Of a stretch of DNA of 64,000 bases, positions 23,106-39,039 are shown piece by piece. Where the stretch lies: NCBI GenBank assembly GCA_009760855.2, contig WPIO01000022.1:1191501-1255500 (forward strand), given 5' to 3'. The translations under genes and the position numbers were made by a program. Source of the DNA: Cristatella mucedo (taxonomy: Eukaryota > Bryozoa > Phylactolaemata > Cristatellidae). The notes beneath the pieces were generated by a model, which worked only from the letters and a program-made list of their open reading frames with translations, was not told the origin of the DNA and made no database searches. Position 1 is the stretch's first letter, and each line of letters begins with the position of its first letter.

Positions 23106-23785
23106 GCATTCTATAACAAGCTCTAGGCGTTATGGTGAAGGAAGAGAAGCCGTGATCTCCAAAGTATTCAAGATTGGTAAGAGACACCTCTACAAGATTA
23201 GAGTCGGATGAGCGTCACATGAGCCTGCGTTGAGCTTCCAAGATCACGGTGCAACATTTCGTTCACCATTTGAATTCCGCATTTGGTAGAGCGCTTGCAC
23301 ACACGGAAAATTTCGCTGGATGGACTCTGTCTTCGACGGCCAGAGCAACAGAGTAAAGTCCCCTACTCGTTGCTTGGACATCGACGTAAGTAAAATTAAA
23401 TTTAAAATTATTTAGACAGTGAGACAGTGTCATCGTGAAAATTCAAGATTCAAGATGATAGGAGCGGTCTCAAATAATTGCACGCGAGCGAAATTCTCTT
23501 ACCCGCTCTGTTTCTTTGATTTGTTTCCATCTCTATCATACAATTCATAGCTCTCATTTGGCATACCCCGTTAGCTATATTGTGAGGCTTATGATGACGT
23601 CCTACCCAGCCGATGCGACTTCATGTAGGTGTGCGTTTGTTGATGACGTAACTCGTTTTCGGGCGGGGACCTTCTGGCTCTGTCAATTTGAGAATAGCCA
23701 CTGTCCAGATTCGAGAGGACTAAAGAGCCTCGGTCTGGGCAGAACGCCTTCGGCTGGCTGCTTCCTTTGCTGTGTTTCTTCAGAG
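23106..23785. other. Unassigned intergenic DNA
   Basis: No gene is recognised; one 91-codon plus frame at 23516-23791 has no motif. Confidence 0.4.
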
Positions 23786-23786
23786 A

Positions 23787-24009
23787 GATAGAGAGCGAGA
23801 GAGAGAGAGAGAGAGAGCAGTGAGAGAGAGGGAGAGAGCAGTGAAAGAGAGAGCAGTGAGAGAGAGAGAGAGCAGTGAGAAAGAGCAGTGAGAGAACGAG
23901 CAGTGAGAGAGAGAGAGAGCAGTGTGAGAGAGCAGTGAGAGAGAGCAGTGAGAGAGATCAGTGAGAGAGAGAGCAGTGAGAGAGAGAGAGAGCAGGGAGA
24001 GAGAGAGAA

Positions 24010-24057
<48 letters not shown>

Positions 24058-24098
24058 AGTAAGGGAGTGAGCAGTAAGTGAGAGAGAGAGAGAGAGAA
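23787..24098. repeat. (GA)n microsatellite with interspersed AGCAGTGAGAGA units
   Basis: Over 300 bases of almost pure purine on the plus strand, with the hexamer GCAGTG recurring at irregular spacing. The Ser/Leu-rich minus frames here are artefacts. Confidence 0.95.
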
Positions 24099-24118
24099 GC
24101 TGCACTCGTTTATGCATG

Positions 24119-24334
24119 GTGGGGGTTTCTCAACTCCCTTCCGGGACTCCGGTAGCTCCGGGTGCTCCGAACGAGATGAGTGCATCATCTTCCTCATGTT
24201 GTGGCGACCCCCAAGCATAAAATTATTGTGTACAAAATTAGGAAATGCGTTTTTTTTCGATGGTCTTAGGCGACCCCGGCGAAAGGGTCGTTCGAACCCT
24301 AAAGGGGTCGCGACTCACAGGTTGAGAACCGCTG
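24119..24334 (-). mobile_element. SPIN-like non-autonomous hAT element (MITE)
   Basis: Read on the minus strand it begins CAGCGGTTCTCAACCTGTGA at 24334, continues GTCGCGACCCC..TCGAACGACCCTTTC, then GGTCGCCTAAGACCATCG, and later TGGGGGTCGCCACAACATGA. It ends in GTTGAGAAACCCCC. This order of landmarks and the length of about 215 bp match my memory of the SPIN (Space Invaders) family of hAT MITEs. The 5' end is well preserved; the 3' end and target-site duplication are decayed. Confidence 0.65.
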
Positions 24335-24387
24335 TGCGCTTTCCGGCAGGTCTCGTTAGACTCAAACGAGACCTGCTGGAAAGCGCA
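24335..24387. repeat. 23-bp inverted repeat next to the SPIN-like element
   Basis: Arms 24335-24357 (TGCGCTTTCCGGCAGGTCTC GTT) and 24365-24387 are complementary except for one base, with a 7-base loop. The left arm begins exactly at the end of the SPIN-like element. Confidence 0.85.
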
Positions 24388-24389
24388 CT

Positions 24390-26760
24390 TTGACGGGCAG
24401 CTTCGCCGTGCGCGCCGCCCCGGCGGGTCACCGGGTCTAGTAGGTTGTCGTGAAGGCGCGTGGGCGTGCACCTCAGCGCTCCAGCGCCAGAAGCTTTAAG
24501 CGTCCTCCTCCGGTGAAAGAAATAAGGCAATAGAAAATAAATACCATCAGCTCACATATCAGCTCTGAAGGTTGCTGAACAGCGACGAACATCTCCGGCG
24601 TCGTCGCTACCGTAGCAACTCCTCAGGTCGCCAGCATTCAGCATTCGTGTCAGCCAGGGTCGCTAGCCCAGCGCGGCACCGCTGTTGGACCAGTGCAGAC
24701 TTGATTGAGCCCGTTGCCTCCGCCCCACCCAAAAGCGCGGCAGAGGCTATCTGACAGAGAGCGAGTCGCGAGGCATGTCAAGCAGAGCGCCTTTGGCTGG
24801 CAGTCTTGGCGCTGCTTCGCCAAAGGGTGGCCACTTTTTTCTTCCATCAGCTTAGAAAGGCTGCTAGCGCTTGTAGCTGCGTTCGCGGAAAGCTGTCTCG
24901 GGGGTGCTGCCTGTTTCCAGAGAGTGAGATCACTTTTTCTTTTAAGGGGAAGATCGTATTCTAAGGCGTTTCTGGAGTGGAAATTTGGCTAACGCCTAAC
25001 GCAGCACGCAGCTTCAACTCGGTAGCGCACATAGCGTGTCGGCCAAGTCTGACGGATGAACGGCCGGAAGCGAACGGTGTGCCATCCGCTTCCGTTGCTT
25101 CCAGCTCTCCGGAAACTTGTTTAAGAGTTAGGATTACTGTTACAAGTGAATATTTAAAAAAAACTATGTGGTTTTCAATGACAATTACATGTTAGAGGAG
25201 CTCGCATGCTCCGACGGAGCATCCGATTATCTCGACCGTAGCGAGTCGCCTCGCGGCAAACTCGCGTTCAGCGGCCGCTCCTGCTCGCTCTAGCCTGACG
25301 CGGTGGTGCAGCTACAGGCCTAAGGAGTACCTTTCCACGAGCACGACAGCTCTCGTGAAACGTTCGCAATCGCAGCTTGCTTACTTTTGCCAGCCGATGC
25401 AGTGTGCATAAAGGTCTCATTGGACGTGCTGTGGGCATTGCCAGTTAAGAATGATAATTATTTCCCTGTCACTGCATTGTTAAAATGATGAACTTGCGCC
25501 TAGACTACATCTGGCACAGACCGCTGAGCCTTTTCAGGTAAATCGGACGCATAGCAGGATGGTGAAAATGTATGCGGTGCGACGTCGCAACGTCCAGCGC
25601 AACTTTCGAGTCTCTCAAAGGCAAGATTTACCCTTAAAAAAAGTCTCTGCCAAGTGTGTGTGCCGGCCGGTCTCAGACGTCGCGAAAGTGACGCGCTCAA
25701 CGGCATCGCTAGCGCTCGCTGCAGCCAACTCTGCAGATACAACTACAACTACAGCTACATATACAACTCTGCAGATACAACTACAACAACTCTACTGACC
25801 TCTGCAGATCTGCGTTCATATTTGAAAGAGTGGTCGAAGGCGCCGGCAAACCCAAATGCGCCAACAACAACTACGTGGCCTTTCGAAGCTACAGTCTTGA
25901 CTTTCCTGGCCCCACCCCACCCCCGCCAGCGCGACGCCGGTTGATGAAGCCAAGCCCGCTCGGCGGCGGCGGCGGCGGCGGCGACAGGGCGTGCGACTTA
26001 CAGCAATCTCGGACGCTTCCTTTCCTCCATCTGTCCGCCCCCGCCCCCGCCCCCCAGTGATGGCCATTCGCTGGAACTGGGTACGTCAAAACGCAGCGGG
26101 CGTGAGCCTGGTCCCTCGTCGAAATGCACCAGCGTTCGCGCTCGCTCGTAATGGCGCCGCCGCCGCCCTTATGCTGCCTGTCGCGCTGTCGAGCGCCCGG
26201 CCTAGCAGCTCAGCCATGCGATGGCTCACCAGCGCGCCCTCGCGAAAGATCGATCGGTAGAGCCCAGGGTGTCTTTCGTTCGCTCTAAATCAGTCCGCCA
26301 GGTGGAGCGAGACTTGACCGCGAGTTCTGCTCGTTGCACTATCGTTGCTCAGTGCACCGCCGACGCTGCCTCGACTTGTTGGCAGTCGCTTCTAACGCGA
26401 CGTAAACAATTGAGAGTAGCTTGGGCACTGACGTAAAATAAAAGGTAACCATTTGCCTACCCTCGCTATCTAGCGACGACAACGTCACTTCCGCGACCGC
26501 GAGACCGTCCGTAGGTAGCTACTGCGGCGTCATGCTGCGTGCACTGCGCTCGTAGCAGACTAGACAGCTTGCTATGGGCACAGAATTCGTAGAACACGCA
26601 GCAAACAATTCGTAGCCTCCTGAAATTATACTTTTGAAACACGTCTACGGAACGCTTTCACAATGATAAATGCAATTCACTAGAATTTAGAGATAGGGAA
26701 TCATCTCAAGAGGAGAGCTAGGAGCATAGTGCCCGCAGCAGGACGTAGGCTGTAGCTGCC
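24390..26760. other. Unassigned DNA downstream of DIRAS
   Basis: No gene is supported. A repeat of CTCTGCAGATACAACTACAA lies at about 25730-25790. A (CGG)n run lies at 25965-25983. Frames across 25830-26260 are composition artefacts. Confidence 0.4.
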
Positions 26761-26997
26761 GGTCCAAGCGACTTGCCTGCCACGCTCACGTGACGGCGGA
26801 GGAGCTTCGCACTGCACTTCGCCTCTGTAGCCCGACGGCGAGAGCACCCGGACGGAGACCCGCCGCACGCGCGAAGGCCGAGCAGAGGCCGTCGCTAAGC
26901 GTCCCAGCGAAACGGCTGCGCGCGCCCCCGCGAGAAAATTCTTTCAATAAGATCGGGGGCGATAGGGGATTCGCATGAATGCGTGAATGCCCCCCCC

Positions 26998-27062
26998 CAT
27001 GCGTGACTCGAAAAAAAATTCTCGAAAGAATCTTCGAAGACTCTTCTTTCGAGTCACGCATG
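26998..27062 (-). repeat. 16-bp perfect inverted repeat in the DIRAS 3' UTR
   Basis: CATGCGTGACTCGAAA at 26998-27013 is matched by its exact complement at 27047-27062, with a 33-base loop. It begins 40 bases past the DIRAS stop on the minus strand and could form a hairpin in the mRNA. Confidence 0.85.
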
Positions 27063-27101
27063 CGGCGCCGAAAGCGGTCCCGATCGGCATCGCCGACGGC
27101 G

Positions 27102-31075
<3,974 letters not shown>

Positions 31076-31789
31076 GCCGCTGCGTGAACCGCTCCTCACG
31101 GAGCCCGATAGTTGCGGTGCAAGTATGCGCTGCTACAAAAAACGCCGGCATCGCCGCGTGCAGCAACGAAATCGAGGCTGGGCGGCCGGCCCGCCAGCTC
31201 AGGCTTACCGAGAGTCTCGGCGAACCGCCGGCTTATGGTACTCTAGACTAAGCTGACTCGTGTGCTATTATGAGTTACGATAGCTAGCTAGTCTCCACAA
31301 GAGATTTCCGCAGCTTGAAATGCCGCCTTCTATGGGGACGCTGGACCGCAGGTCTCTAGGTTCAGACACGATTACAGCCAAAATGATTGGTCGGCATTGG
31401 CGTTGCGCCACAACCCGGCGCTTCGGTGAGACCTTGACATGCTCGCGGTGACAAAACTATCCGGGGCTACACGGAAACGCAGCCATTGCGCAGCGGATTG
31501 ACTAATGGCTGCGTTGCAAATGAAGTAACAGCTTTTACCGTGGCTGGAGATGACGCGCCACCCCCCCCCGAGCTTTCTCGTATGTAGTAAAACCTCTCTA
31601 TACGCGTATTCACACTCCATGTATGAAAACTCTCTCAAAATGCATGGAAGTTTCTAGTGCGTACTATTTCACCGGTGTAACACGGTATCTCCTCTAACGT
31701 ATAAATACATTTTTTTGCCACTACGCTTCAGCTTCTAGGCCTCGGCATTCATTTTCCGCTGGAATGAAGGGTTTGCCAAGCAAACTAGG
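31076..31789. other. Upstream region of DIRAS
   Basis: This should hold the DIRAS 5' UTR and promoter on the minus strand. It is CpG-richer near 31080-31220. An in-frame GTG, not ATG, precedes the start codon, so 31075 is the first ATG of the exon 1 frame. No TATA box is evident. Confidence 0.35.
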
Positions 31790-31797
31790 ATCTCAGG

Positions 31798-31971
31798 CAG
31801 TGGATTGCCGGAGGAGAGCAGGCCGGGGGGGGCGTATGGCCTCAGGCGCTGGATCCAGGGCGCTGGATCCTGGGCGGCGTACAATTGGTGCTTAATACTG
31901 TGTGGTGGGTTGGGGGTGGCGCCATCTGCGTAGTTCGTTCCCGGGCACGCAATATCCTAGGAACGCCACTG
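31798..31971. mobile_element. Putative hAT MITE, 174 bp
   Basis: The segment starts CAGTGG and ends CCACTG. It is flanked by ATCTCAGG (31790-31797) and GCCTCAGG (31972-31979), which agree at 6 of 8 positions, as expected of an aged 8-bp hAT target duplication. The interior GTTCGTTCCCGGGCACGC..CCTAGGAACGCCACTG resembles termini of ZMYM1-type hAT elements as I recall them. Confidence 0.45.
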
Positions 31972-31984
31972 GCCTCAGGTCTAG

Positions 31985-34355
31985 GAGAAAGACACGAGGC
32001 ACTTGAAATGAAAATGACTCGTGAAATTAGTCATTGTTGGTGACCAAAACTCACAACACACAACTGAAATACGATGAGCCTACCATGCGAATGCATGCTG
32101 TGAACTTCGGGATTGCCAGGGAGAAAGGGACATTCACTTCAGTATCGCTAATAGCTCTCAAGTCTCTCTTGTTTAGAACCACTGGCGAGCCAGTACTGAT
32201 AGTCAGCTTCAAATTTTACTTCCCAGACGCAATGCGTGGTAATTGTTTAAAGCACTTCCGAAAACCAACTACACACGGTTAGCTGCCGTCTACGAATTCA
32301 GTGTACTATAACCGTATTTTAGCAGCAAAGATATTTTAGATATTCTATATAATACAATTTCCTATAGTTTTGGTTGCTTTAGTTTTGGCTTCTAGAGCTG
32401 AAGCTCGGTGCGCATAAAGACCGCCAGAGCGGTTTGATTTTCTTTTCTATTTGGATATGTGATTTTAGACTCACCGGATGAAAAAAACAGATTAACTTGT
32501 GGTTTGGTCAGCTCCCGTGATCTTTCAAAAAAATGGAAAAATGCGATGAACCACTTGTGCAAGCTATGGTCTGTGAATTGCGGTGATTTTAATACACATT
32601 TTGAAGGAAGGCTACAAGGAAATGACACCCACAAGTGAAAGTATGAGAAGCTGAAATGTTCTACACAAGTTTTGCATGCTGTTTACAGTTAACAGCGTTC
32701 TGCGCCAGCCCATGATATAAGGTGCTCACTCTTCACAACTGAGGTCGTGAATTAGAATATTGCAGTGGGCGATTATTTATTGCCAACTGCAAGCTGTGGT
32801 GATAGCCGCTTAGGCCCTTCTGCCGCTAAACAAATGAGGTTGTTAAATGAGATGGCATTATTTTGACTAGAGAAGTTGTTTACTGCAAGCCTTAGGCTTC
32901 TTACATAGCCAATGCTCTCTGAGAGAATGTGCAGCAGGTACATTTTCGATACGAGCTTTCACATTTTTAATCAATCCAGCTAAGAAACGGCGTTAAGAAA
33001 TGGGTCCAGTGTGCTCTCACTGAGCTATTAGGTAGTGGATTCGTGACGCAGCTGCTTAACGCCAAGATCGCGAAGAGCAGCGACTTCTACTGCAAGGTCG
33101 CTGCTACTACCAAAGATTCCAATAGAATCTCTAAGCACTTCTAGCATTTGTGCTAGAGAATAGAGAGCAAGTCTTTCATCACTTGGAAGGTTCTGATCGT
33201 CTTGCTCGACGGCATCAGAAATGCCTTTACGGGAAACCCACCAGACCTCTTCACCTGTCAAGGATATGTGGGCGATCGAAGCCTATTCTTGTGACAGCAC
33301 AAATTGAGCAAAAACTATAGGATAAAGCAAATGCTTATTCGGCATTGCATCGCTGTTAGGTCAGTGACTACATCTGATTCATCCGTGACCGATAATTCTG
33401 GCTGCGTTGCACTGTCGAAGAGTGACGTGTGATCGAAGCATAGGCCCATCGTTTCAGCAGAACAAAATGCCATGCAGGAAAGTACAACTGTATTGCACGC
33501 AGCAGCAGCAGTCAAGTTTGCTAACACCTTTTTAGCTTTGAGAAAGTCCAGTAAGTAGCACAGCTGCTGTGTTTCATACTGCTGCATTTCACACTACTGT
33601 ATTTCGACGGCACGACGGCTGTATTTCAAAGTGACGGTATCGCCTCTTCGAGGCAAACTAGCAGGATGAATTAGTTGCAGGTTTGAGGTTGTTCAAGGGG
33701 ATATAATGAAAACCTCGGATATTGTATGGATAAGGGCCATTCGTCGAATGAGAATGTGCATTATCCATGCATCACACACTTGACGGTACGCAATTATAGG
33801 CACTCGCGAAGCAGAACAAGTCATCTAAGCTTCACCGTTGCATCAGTATAAAACTTGCCCTGCTCTGCTGCCTCGCCTAAGAAAGCCCATGGCAGCATGA
33901 CCACCAAGTAGTGGGCTTGGTTAACAATAACAGTATGTGTTTTAAAAAGCACTCCAAGGACAACCAACACTCGATTGAGACGCTTTGAAATCCTTTGAAG
34001 GTAAAGCAGTCACCAAGAGTAATGCTTTGCTCGCTGACGCCATTAGTGGCAAGTAGCACAATCGATTGAACTTTATCCTCACGCTGACCTACGTCTGCCT
34101 GGAAACAGTTGACCGATTGGGGACCATTCGTTAAAATAAGCCTGACTCGAACACACTGCGTTACACCCCGAGTACTGTATTGCTGAATTCTCAGACGTAA
34201 AACTGACACAGGCTCGGCTAACTCGAAATGAACGAAGCCTACGTCACATCATTAAGTATTTTAACCGGAGGCGGCACTTCATTAGAAATGAACGAGAAAA
34301 TTGAACGGGAAAATCGGCTTCTCAGCCGTGGAGAGCCCCAGCTGTTCATTGAACC
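31985..34355. other. Unassigned DNA with a SINE-2 fragment
   Basis: A plus-strand SINE-2 fragment lies at about 32755-32825 (TGCCAACTGCAAGCTGTGGT, then CCCTTCTGCCGCT). Minus frames at 33028-33261, 33315-33587 and 33877-34209 are consecutive and may be pieces of a decayed element, but no known domain is recognisable. Confidence 0.4.
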
Positions 34356-34359
34356 TCTG

Positions 34360-35245
34360 CCAGCATATCTTCAGTTGAATCAGCTCGAAATCTAGGTGTC
34401 ATATTCCAAAGCGACCTCCTGTTAGACGACCATATCAGCTCCACAGTCAAATTTGCCTACTTTCAGCTTCATAACATTGCTAAAATTCGGGCTTGTTTAG
34501 ATAAAGATACCACATCTAAGTTGGTCCATGCATTCGTGACATCCCGTCTCGACTTCTGCAACTCACTGCTTACTGGCCATCCAGCATGTGCGATCAGGCG
34601 ATTGCAGCTGGTGCAAAACTCGGCAGCTAGACTTGTCTGCCGTGAGCGTCGCAGTTGCCACATTACTCCACTTCTCGCCGACCTGCACTGGCTCCCAGTC
34701 AAGCAACGGATTGACTTCAAGGTTTTGTCGCTCACTTTTAGGTCACTTCATTCTTTGGCTCCAGCCTATCTCTCAGATCTACTCCCCCATCAGGCCAAGC
34801 ATCGTACCACCCGCTTTTCGGAATCCAACAGTCTAGAAATACCTCGTACAAACCTTAAATCCTTTGGAGACCGTGCATTTAGTTCGTATGCTCCCACAGC
34901 CTGGAACTCCCTCCCGACCTGCGTCAGAACATCCCCTGACCTGACCACATTTAAAAGGAACCTAAAAACACACCTATTTAGGACAGCATTTAGTGGGTCC
35001 CTGTGATTCGTCCTTTATGTGCTTATGCGTGCTGACACTGTGCATGCTGCCACTAACCACATTTGCATGCTGACCCTGTGCATGTCACCCCTAACCATAT
35101 TATTCAGTTTGTTTGTTTTTCAAGTATGATTTTACTTACCATTCAATTGCATTTCACTTTACAGCAAATGTAAAGTGCCTAGAGAGAGATTAAGTTCTCT
35201 GAGGGCGCTTTATCAAGTGAATTATTATTATTATTATATTATTAC
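34360..35245 (+). mobile_element. LINE-A retrotransposon 3' half, best-preserved copy
   Basis: SARNLGVIFQSDLLLDDHIS starts the similarity near 34380. The frame at 34521-35006 then reads KLVHAFVTSRLDFCN, PLLADLHWLPVKQRID, AYLSDLLPHQAKHRTTR and APTAWNSLPTCVRTSPDLTT. The 3' UTR follows, ending in the stem-loop AAAGTGCCTAGAGAGAG..TTCTCTGAGGGCGCTTT (35172-35211) and (ATT)n. The organisation fits a CR1/L2-clade LINE, 5'-truncated on insertion. Confidence 0.88.
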
Positions 35246-35249
35246 TAGC

Positions 35250-35690
35250 TTGTTGCCGGATCAGCTTACCACCTGTCAGACAGACACGCTGGGCGTAGCA
35301 TCGATGCACTCCAGTTCGCAAGTCCAGGACCGCTCGGATAGGGCTGCTCGAACCTCGAACCTGCTTCGTATCGGCTGCAGAGCCGATTGGCTTTCGAGGG
35401 CCGATTACCTGTCCGTATCCGCTAAGATGCGGCAAATCCCGCCTGGTTGCGTGGCACTCCCTTCAGCCCGGGAGGGTCCTTGGCCGATTGCCTAATGCTT
35501 TCCAGTGTATGAAAATATTTGAATCTCGAAAACTGCATAGTCGTTTCCGCTCTCATTGTCACCGGTAGCAGCGCTGAGAAATGAAAGCGAAGGGTGCGTC
35601 GGCTAGTGGCATATCCTGTAACATGATTTCGCTTTTTCTCTGAATCGGCGTCTTTCTCACTCGCTCGCTCGTTCACTCTCACTCTCTCTG
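35250..35690. other. Unassigned intergenic DNA
   Basis: No gene is recognised; the frames are short and without motifs. Confidence 0.4.
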
Positions 35691-35691
35691 C

Positions 35692-35692
<1 letters not shown>

Positions 35693-35779
<87 letters not shown>

Positions 35780-35802
35780 ACACAAACACACACACACATA
35801 TA

Positions 35803-35853
<51 letters not shown>
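35693..35853. repeat. (CT)n then (CA)n/(TG)n microsatellite
   Basis: About 85 bases of CT run to about 35777. A short CA run, ATAT and about 45 bases of TG follow. Confidence 0.95.
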
Positions 35854-35856
<3 letters not shown>

Positions 35857-35859
35857 TGA

Positions 35860-37820
35860 AAGGAAAATAGACCAACGGAGGCTATGCATAGAGAGTTTCT
35901 AGTATGCTACCTACAGTGAAGACATTATAGACTTAGAAACAAACTTATTTTACCTTTTCCTCGTCGGTCAATCAAAGCGAAAGCTGAGGGGCGTGTCGCC
36001 AGACCTGGCTGGGGACCCCAGTCTGGTAGTCCAACTTTCTTACGCCGCGACGACCAAACTTCTACACATAATGTATAGGAGTCATCCAATAATGCAAATG
36101 CAGTAATAAAAACTCTGGGTGGGCAGGCAAACGGGGAGACTGGAAAAATCTAATCGAACCAGAATGAAACGTCGGCCATCAGAACACAATCATCCAAAGC
36201 GTTCAGCCTCGTAAAAGTGTAAAAGGGCTCGATGACAATTTCAGATAGCCCCGACTTCATTTGTCCAACTGCTTGTTATAATAATTTTAGGGTGTGTGAA
36301 AATTGGGTTTTGCGCTGTTCTACTGCTGGATTCCTCCGTTAAATGATATAGCCTAGAATTCCAGCTCCTTTACATAATATACGCTATTACAAACGTGGTA
36401 CTGGCTTCCACGTCTGCAAAGAACAAGGTCACAAATACAGCGCTCCTAACGGTGCTTGTCTCAATCGACATGCGATGAGTACTGCTGAAGCATGAACCTA
36501 CTATTATAGACTCCTCTCCCTTGCATGCGTGATGTAGTACCCCAAACCCAGCGGAAAATTGCCACAAAATCGTAGCCAATTTAGTAAGAAAGTCGATAAC
36601 GTAAACACAGCTTTAGTAATGTTTTTCATGAGCACGGTCTGGCATGTACTCTTTAACTGGTTCACTCTTTACATTTTTTTATTCTCGTCTATTCTCTAAA
36701 ATAAATCTCTCATGATTTGAACCGAGTTTTTTGACAGCTAATATTGTTTAATATCCCTGCTCACTTAATGGTCGTTTGTGTATGCGGGTTAGTTGTGCAC
36801 TTGTCACCTCAACATCTTCCCAAGCAAGTCTTTAGAAACGGTCAGTTGCATACTGCATCAGTTCAAAAACGGAATCAGCAGTCTTAGAGACGGTCACCAA
36901 GTCGGTTGCGGCTGGGCCTTTGCTCAGCTACACGCTTATAGGCACGGTCTTTAATATTCATTCGGAAGAATGTTTACCTGCAATGTTTCGCTAGTTAGGA
37001 TGTGAATCGTCAAGTCGCACTCATTATCTGCCGGAAAGAGCATAAAAAAGGATAAAAATGATCGACTTGAGCTATGAATTTGAAAGAAGTGAAGAATAAC
37101 TACGACGGGCGATACGCTCAGACGCTAGGCGTGAGAGGACGTTTACTCGGAAGTGAGGCACTCTCGGATGTGAATCGCCAGGTTCCACGATCAACCTCAA
37201 TCCTTTTTTCTCTCTGTTTCTTTCGTAATAGCTGCAGGTCCGTCTCAGACCGCAGAAAACTCTTAACACGTCCCATGCACACATGTCTATTTAGTCAAGT
37301 GGTGCAAGTATTTATATTTCGTATGTTCACAAGTATGTATGACAAAATGCCGATGATCGGTAGCTAGCGGGTAGCTAGCCTCGGCTGTCTCGGAGGCTGC
37401 AAGGTTCCGGTTCCGGACGCCGACTCGCTGAGACGCTCCCGTCTCGCCTGTCTAATTTGATGTAGTGGCAACGCTATATTAGGCTTGCCGTTCAACTTCT
37501 GCCACATTTGTGCAGTTTGGAGGATGTTGCTTTTCTAAGATGGTAGGGGTGGGCGTGTGAAATACTCGTGTAGGTGCGCATCGCGGCCGCAACAAGCAAG
37601 ACTTGCCGCTCTTCTGACAAGAAAGGCTCTCTTTGATTCATCTTTAAAGAGGCTTTTTTGCAGCAGGCAGGTCATTTTGTCAGTACATTCAGCAGTACTC
37701 ATCGGTTTGTTAGCCAAGACGCATTGCACGGTTGCCCACCACCAGCTTTGGGCTGGTGAGAGGCGACAGAGAGAGACCACTAGCGGTCTGTGAGAGTGAA
37801 GGGAAGAGAGCAGGGGGCCG
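35860..37820. other. Unassigned intergenic DNA
   Basis: No gene or known repeat is recognised. The frames at 36370-36579 and 37557-37793 have no motifs. Confidence 0.4.
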
Positions 37821-37822
37821 TG

Positions 37823-37827
<5 letters not shown>

Positions 37828-37900
<73 letters not shown>

Positions 37901-38003
37901 CGGAGTGGGAGAGAGATATAGAGTGAGAGAGAGAGGGGCGGAGAGAGAGACGGAGAGAGAGAGAGAGCGAGAGAGAGAGACGGAGTGAGAGAGAGAAGAA
38001 TGG
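37828..38003. repeat. (GA)n microsatellite with GGAGTGAG interruptions
   Basis: Almost pure purine on the plus strand. The Ser/Leu minus frames are artefacts. Confidence 0.95.
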
Positions 38004-38104
38004 AGAGTCACATACCAGCATCAAGCTCTGTTTCTTCTTTGTCCTCTTTCTCCCCTCCACCTTAGCTTATCCGACTCTCCCCTTTTTTACCATTTACATT
38101 ACCT

Positions 38105-39036
38105 CCATACGCAATGTATTGCATCTCCACATGCAACTCCACAAAGCCGCCAAGACTAACTGGGTGTTACGCAGGAGAGTTTTGCATAGCGAACTCAAAG
38201 CCTACGGGGCTTCCGGTACTCGTTCGGTAGCCAACAGACTTCTTCTCACAAAACAAAGAGAAATTGGGAAGCACAGCAGAGTCAGGAGGGTTGCAGCTGA
38301 GATAGTAAGTAGCATAGAAATAGCAGCTCAGGACGGCTGGAAAAGATGTGCCATAGTCTGCAGCAGAAGATTATATGTCGTTGCGTAAGAATTGCGAAGT
38401 TGAGTTCCACAGCCTAGGAACTGTAGAGCAAAAGCGTCTGTTACCAATGGTGTTTAAGCGGAGGAATGGAACAGCTAGTTTATTTTCCGTTGAGGACTGG
38501 AGGGCACAAGGAGGCCGAAACTGGTGTAGCAGTTCAACTAGTTGGATAGGTGTCAAGCCGTGGCGGGTTTGATTGGGATAACGTAAGAATTTTACTCTGT
38601 ATCCCTTGGTTAAACGGAAGCCACCGGGCTCTTCCAGCAAAGGAGATACATGGTCAAACCTGCTGAACTTGTTAACTAGATTTGTAGTCATATTCACCTC
38701 CAGATACAGTGGCCTGGTGACTTTGTTCAGTACCCCAGCCAAAAAGGTACTAGAATAATCAAGCCAAGACAAAACCTGGGGCCTAGACAGGTTTTTAGCA
38801 AGCCACCGTTGTAGCCAGGTAATCATCTTAGAATGAGATTGGACGTGATGGCTAGCGGTGGAGGCAATTTCCTTAGTAGAACTTTCAAAATGTAGGCAGT
38901 TGTCAAAGACGACACCTAAATTCCGAGCACACGGCGACAGTCTCACAACAGTCACTTGTTAGATTGGCGAAATATTCTAGTCCAGCTACCCGATTGGGAG
39001 TATCAGTTCTGCTTTATCATCACTAAAAGTTAAAGG
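38105..39036 (-). mobile_element. LINE-B retrotransposon 3' half
   Basis: On the minus strand the 194-codon frame 38955-38371 contains ARNLGVVFDNCLHFES, TASHHVQSHSKMITWLQRWL, LAVPFLRLNTIGNRRF and VPRLWNSTSQFLRNDI. An LTFSDDKAEL remnant of the DKTE segment lies upstream near 39030. The LINE-B 3' UTR (AAAACTCTCCTGCGTAACAC, then GTGGAGTTGCA) ends near 38105. A 5'-truncated, inactive copy. Confidence 0.8.
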
Positions 39037-39039
39037 AAA

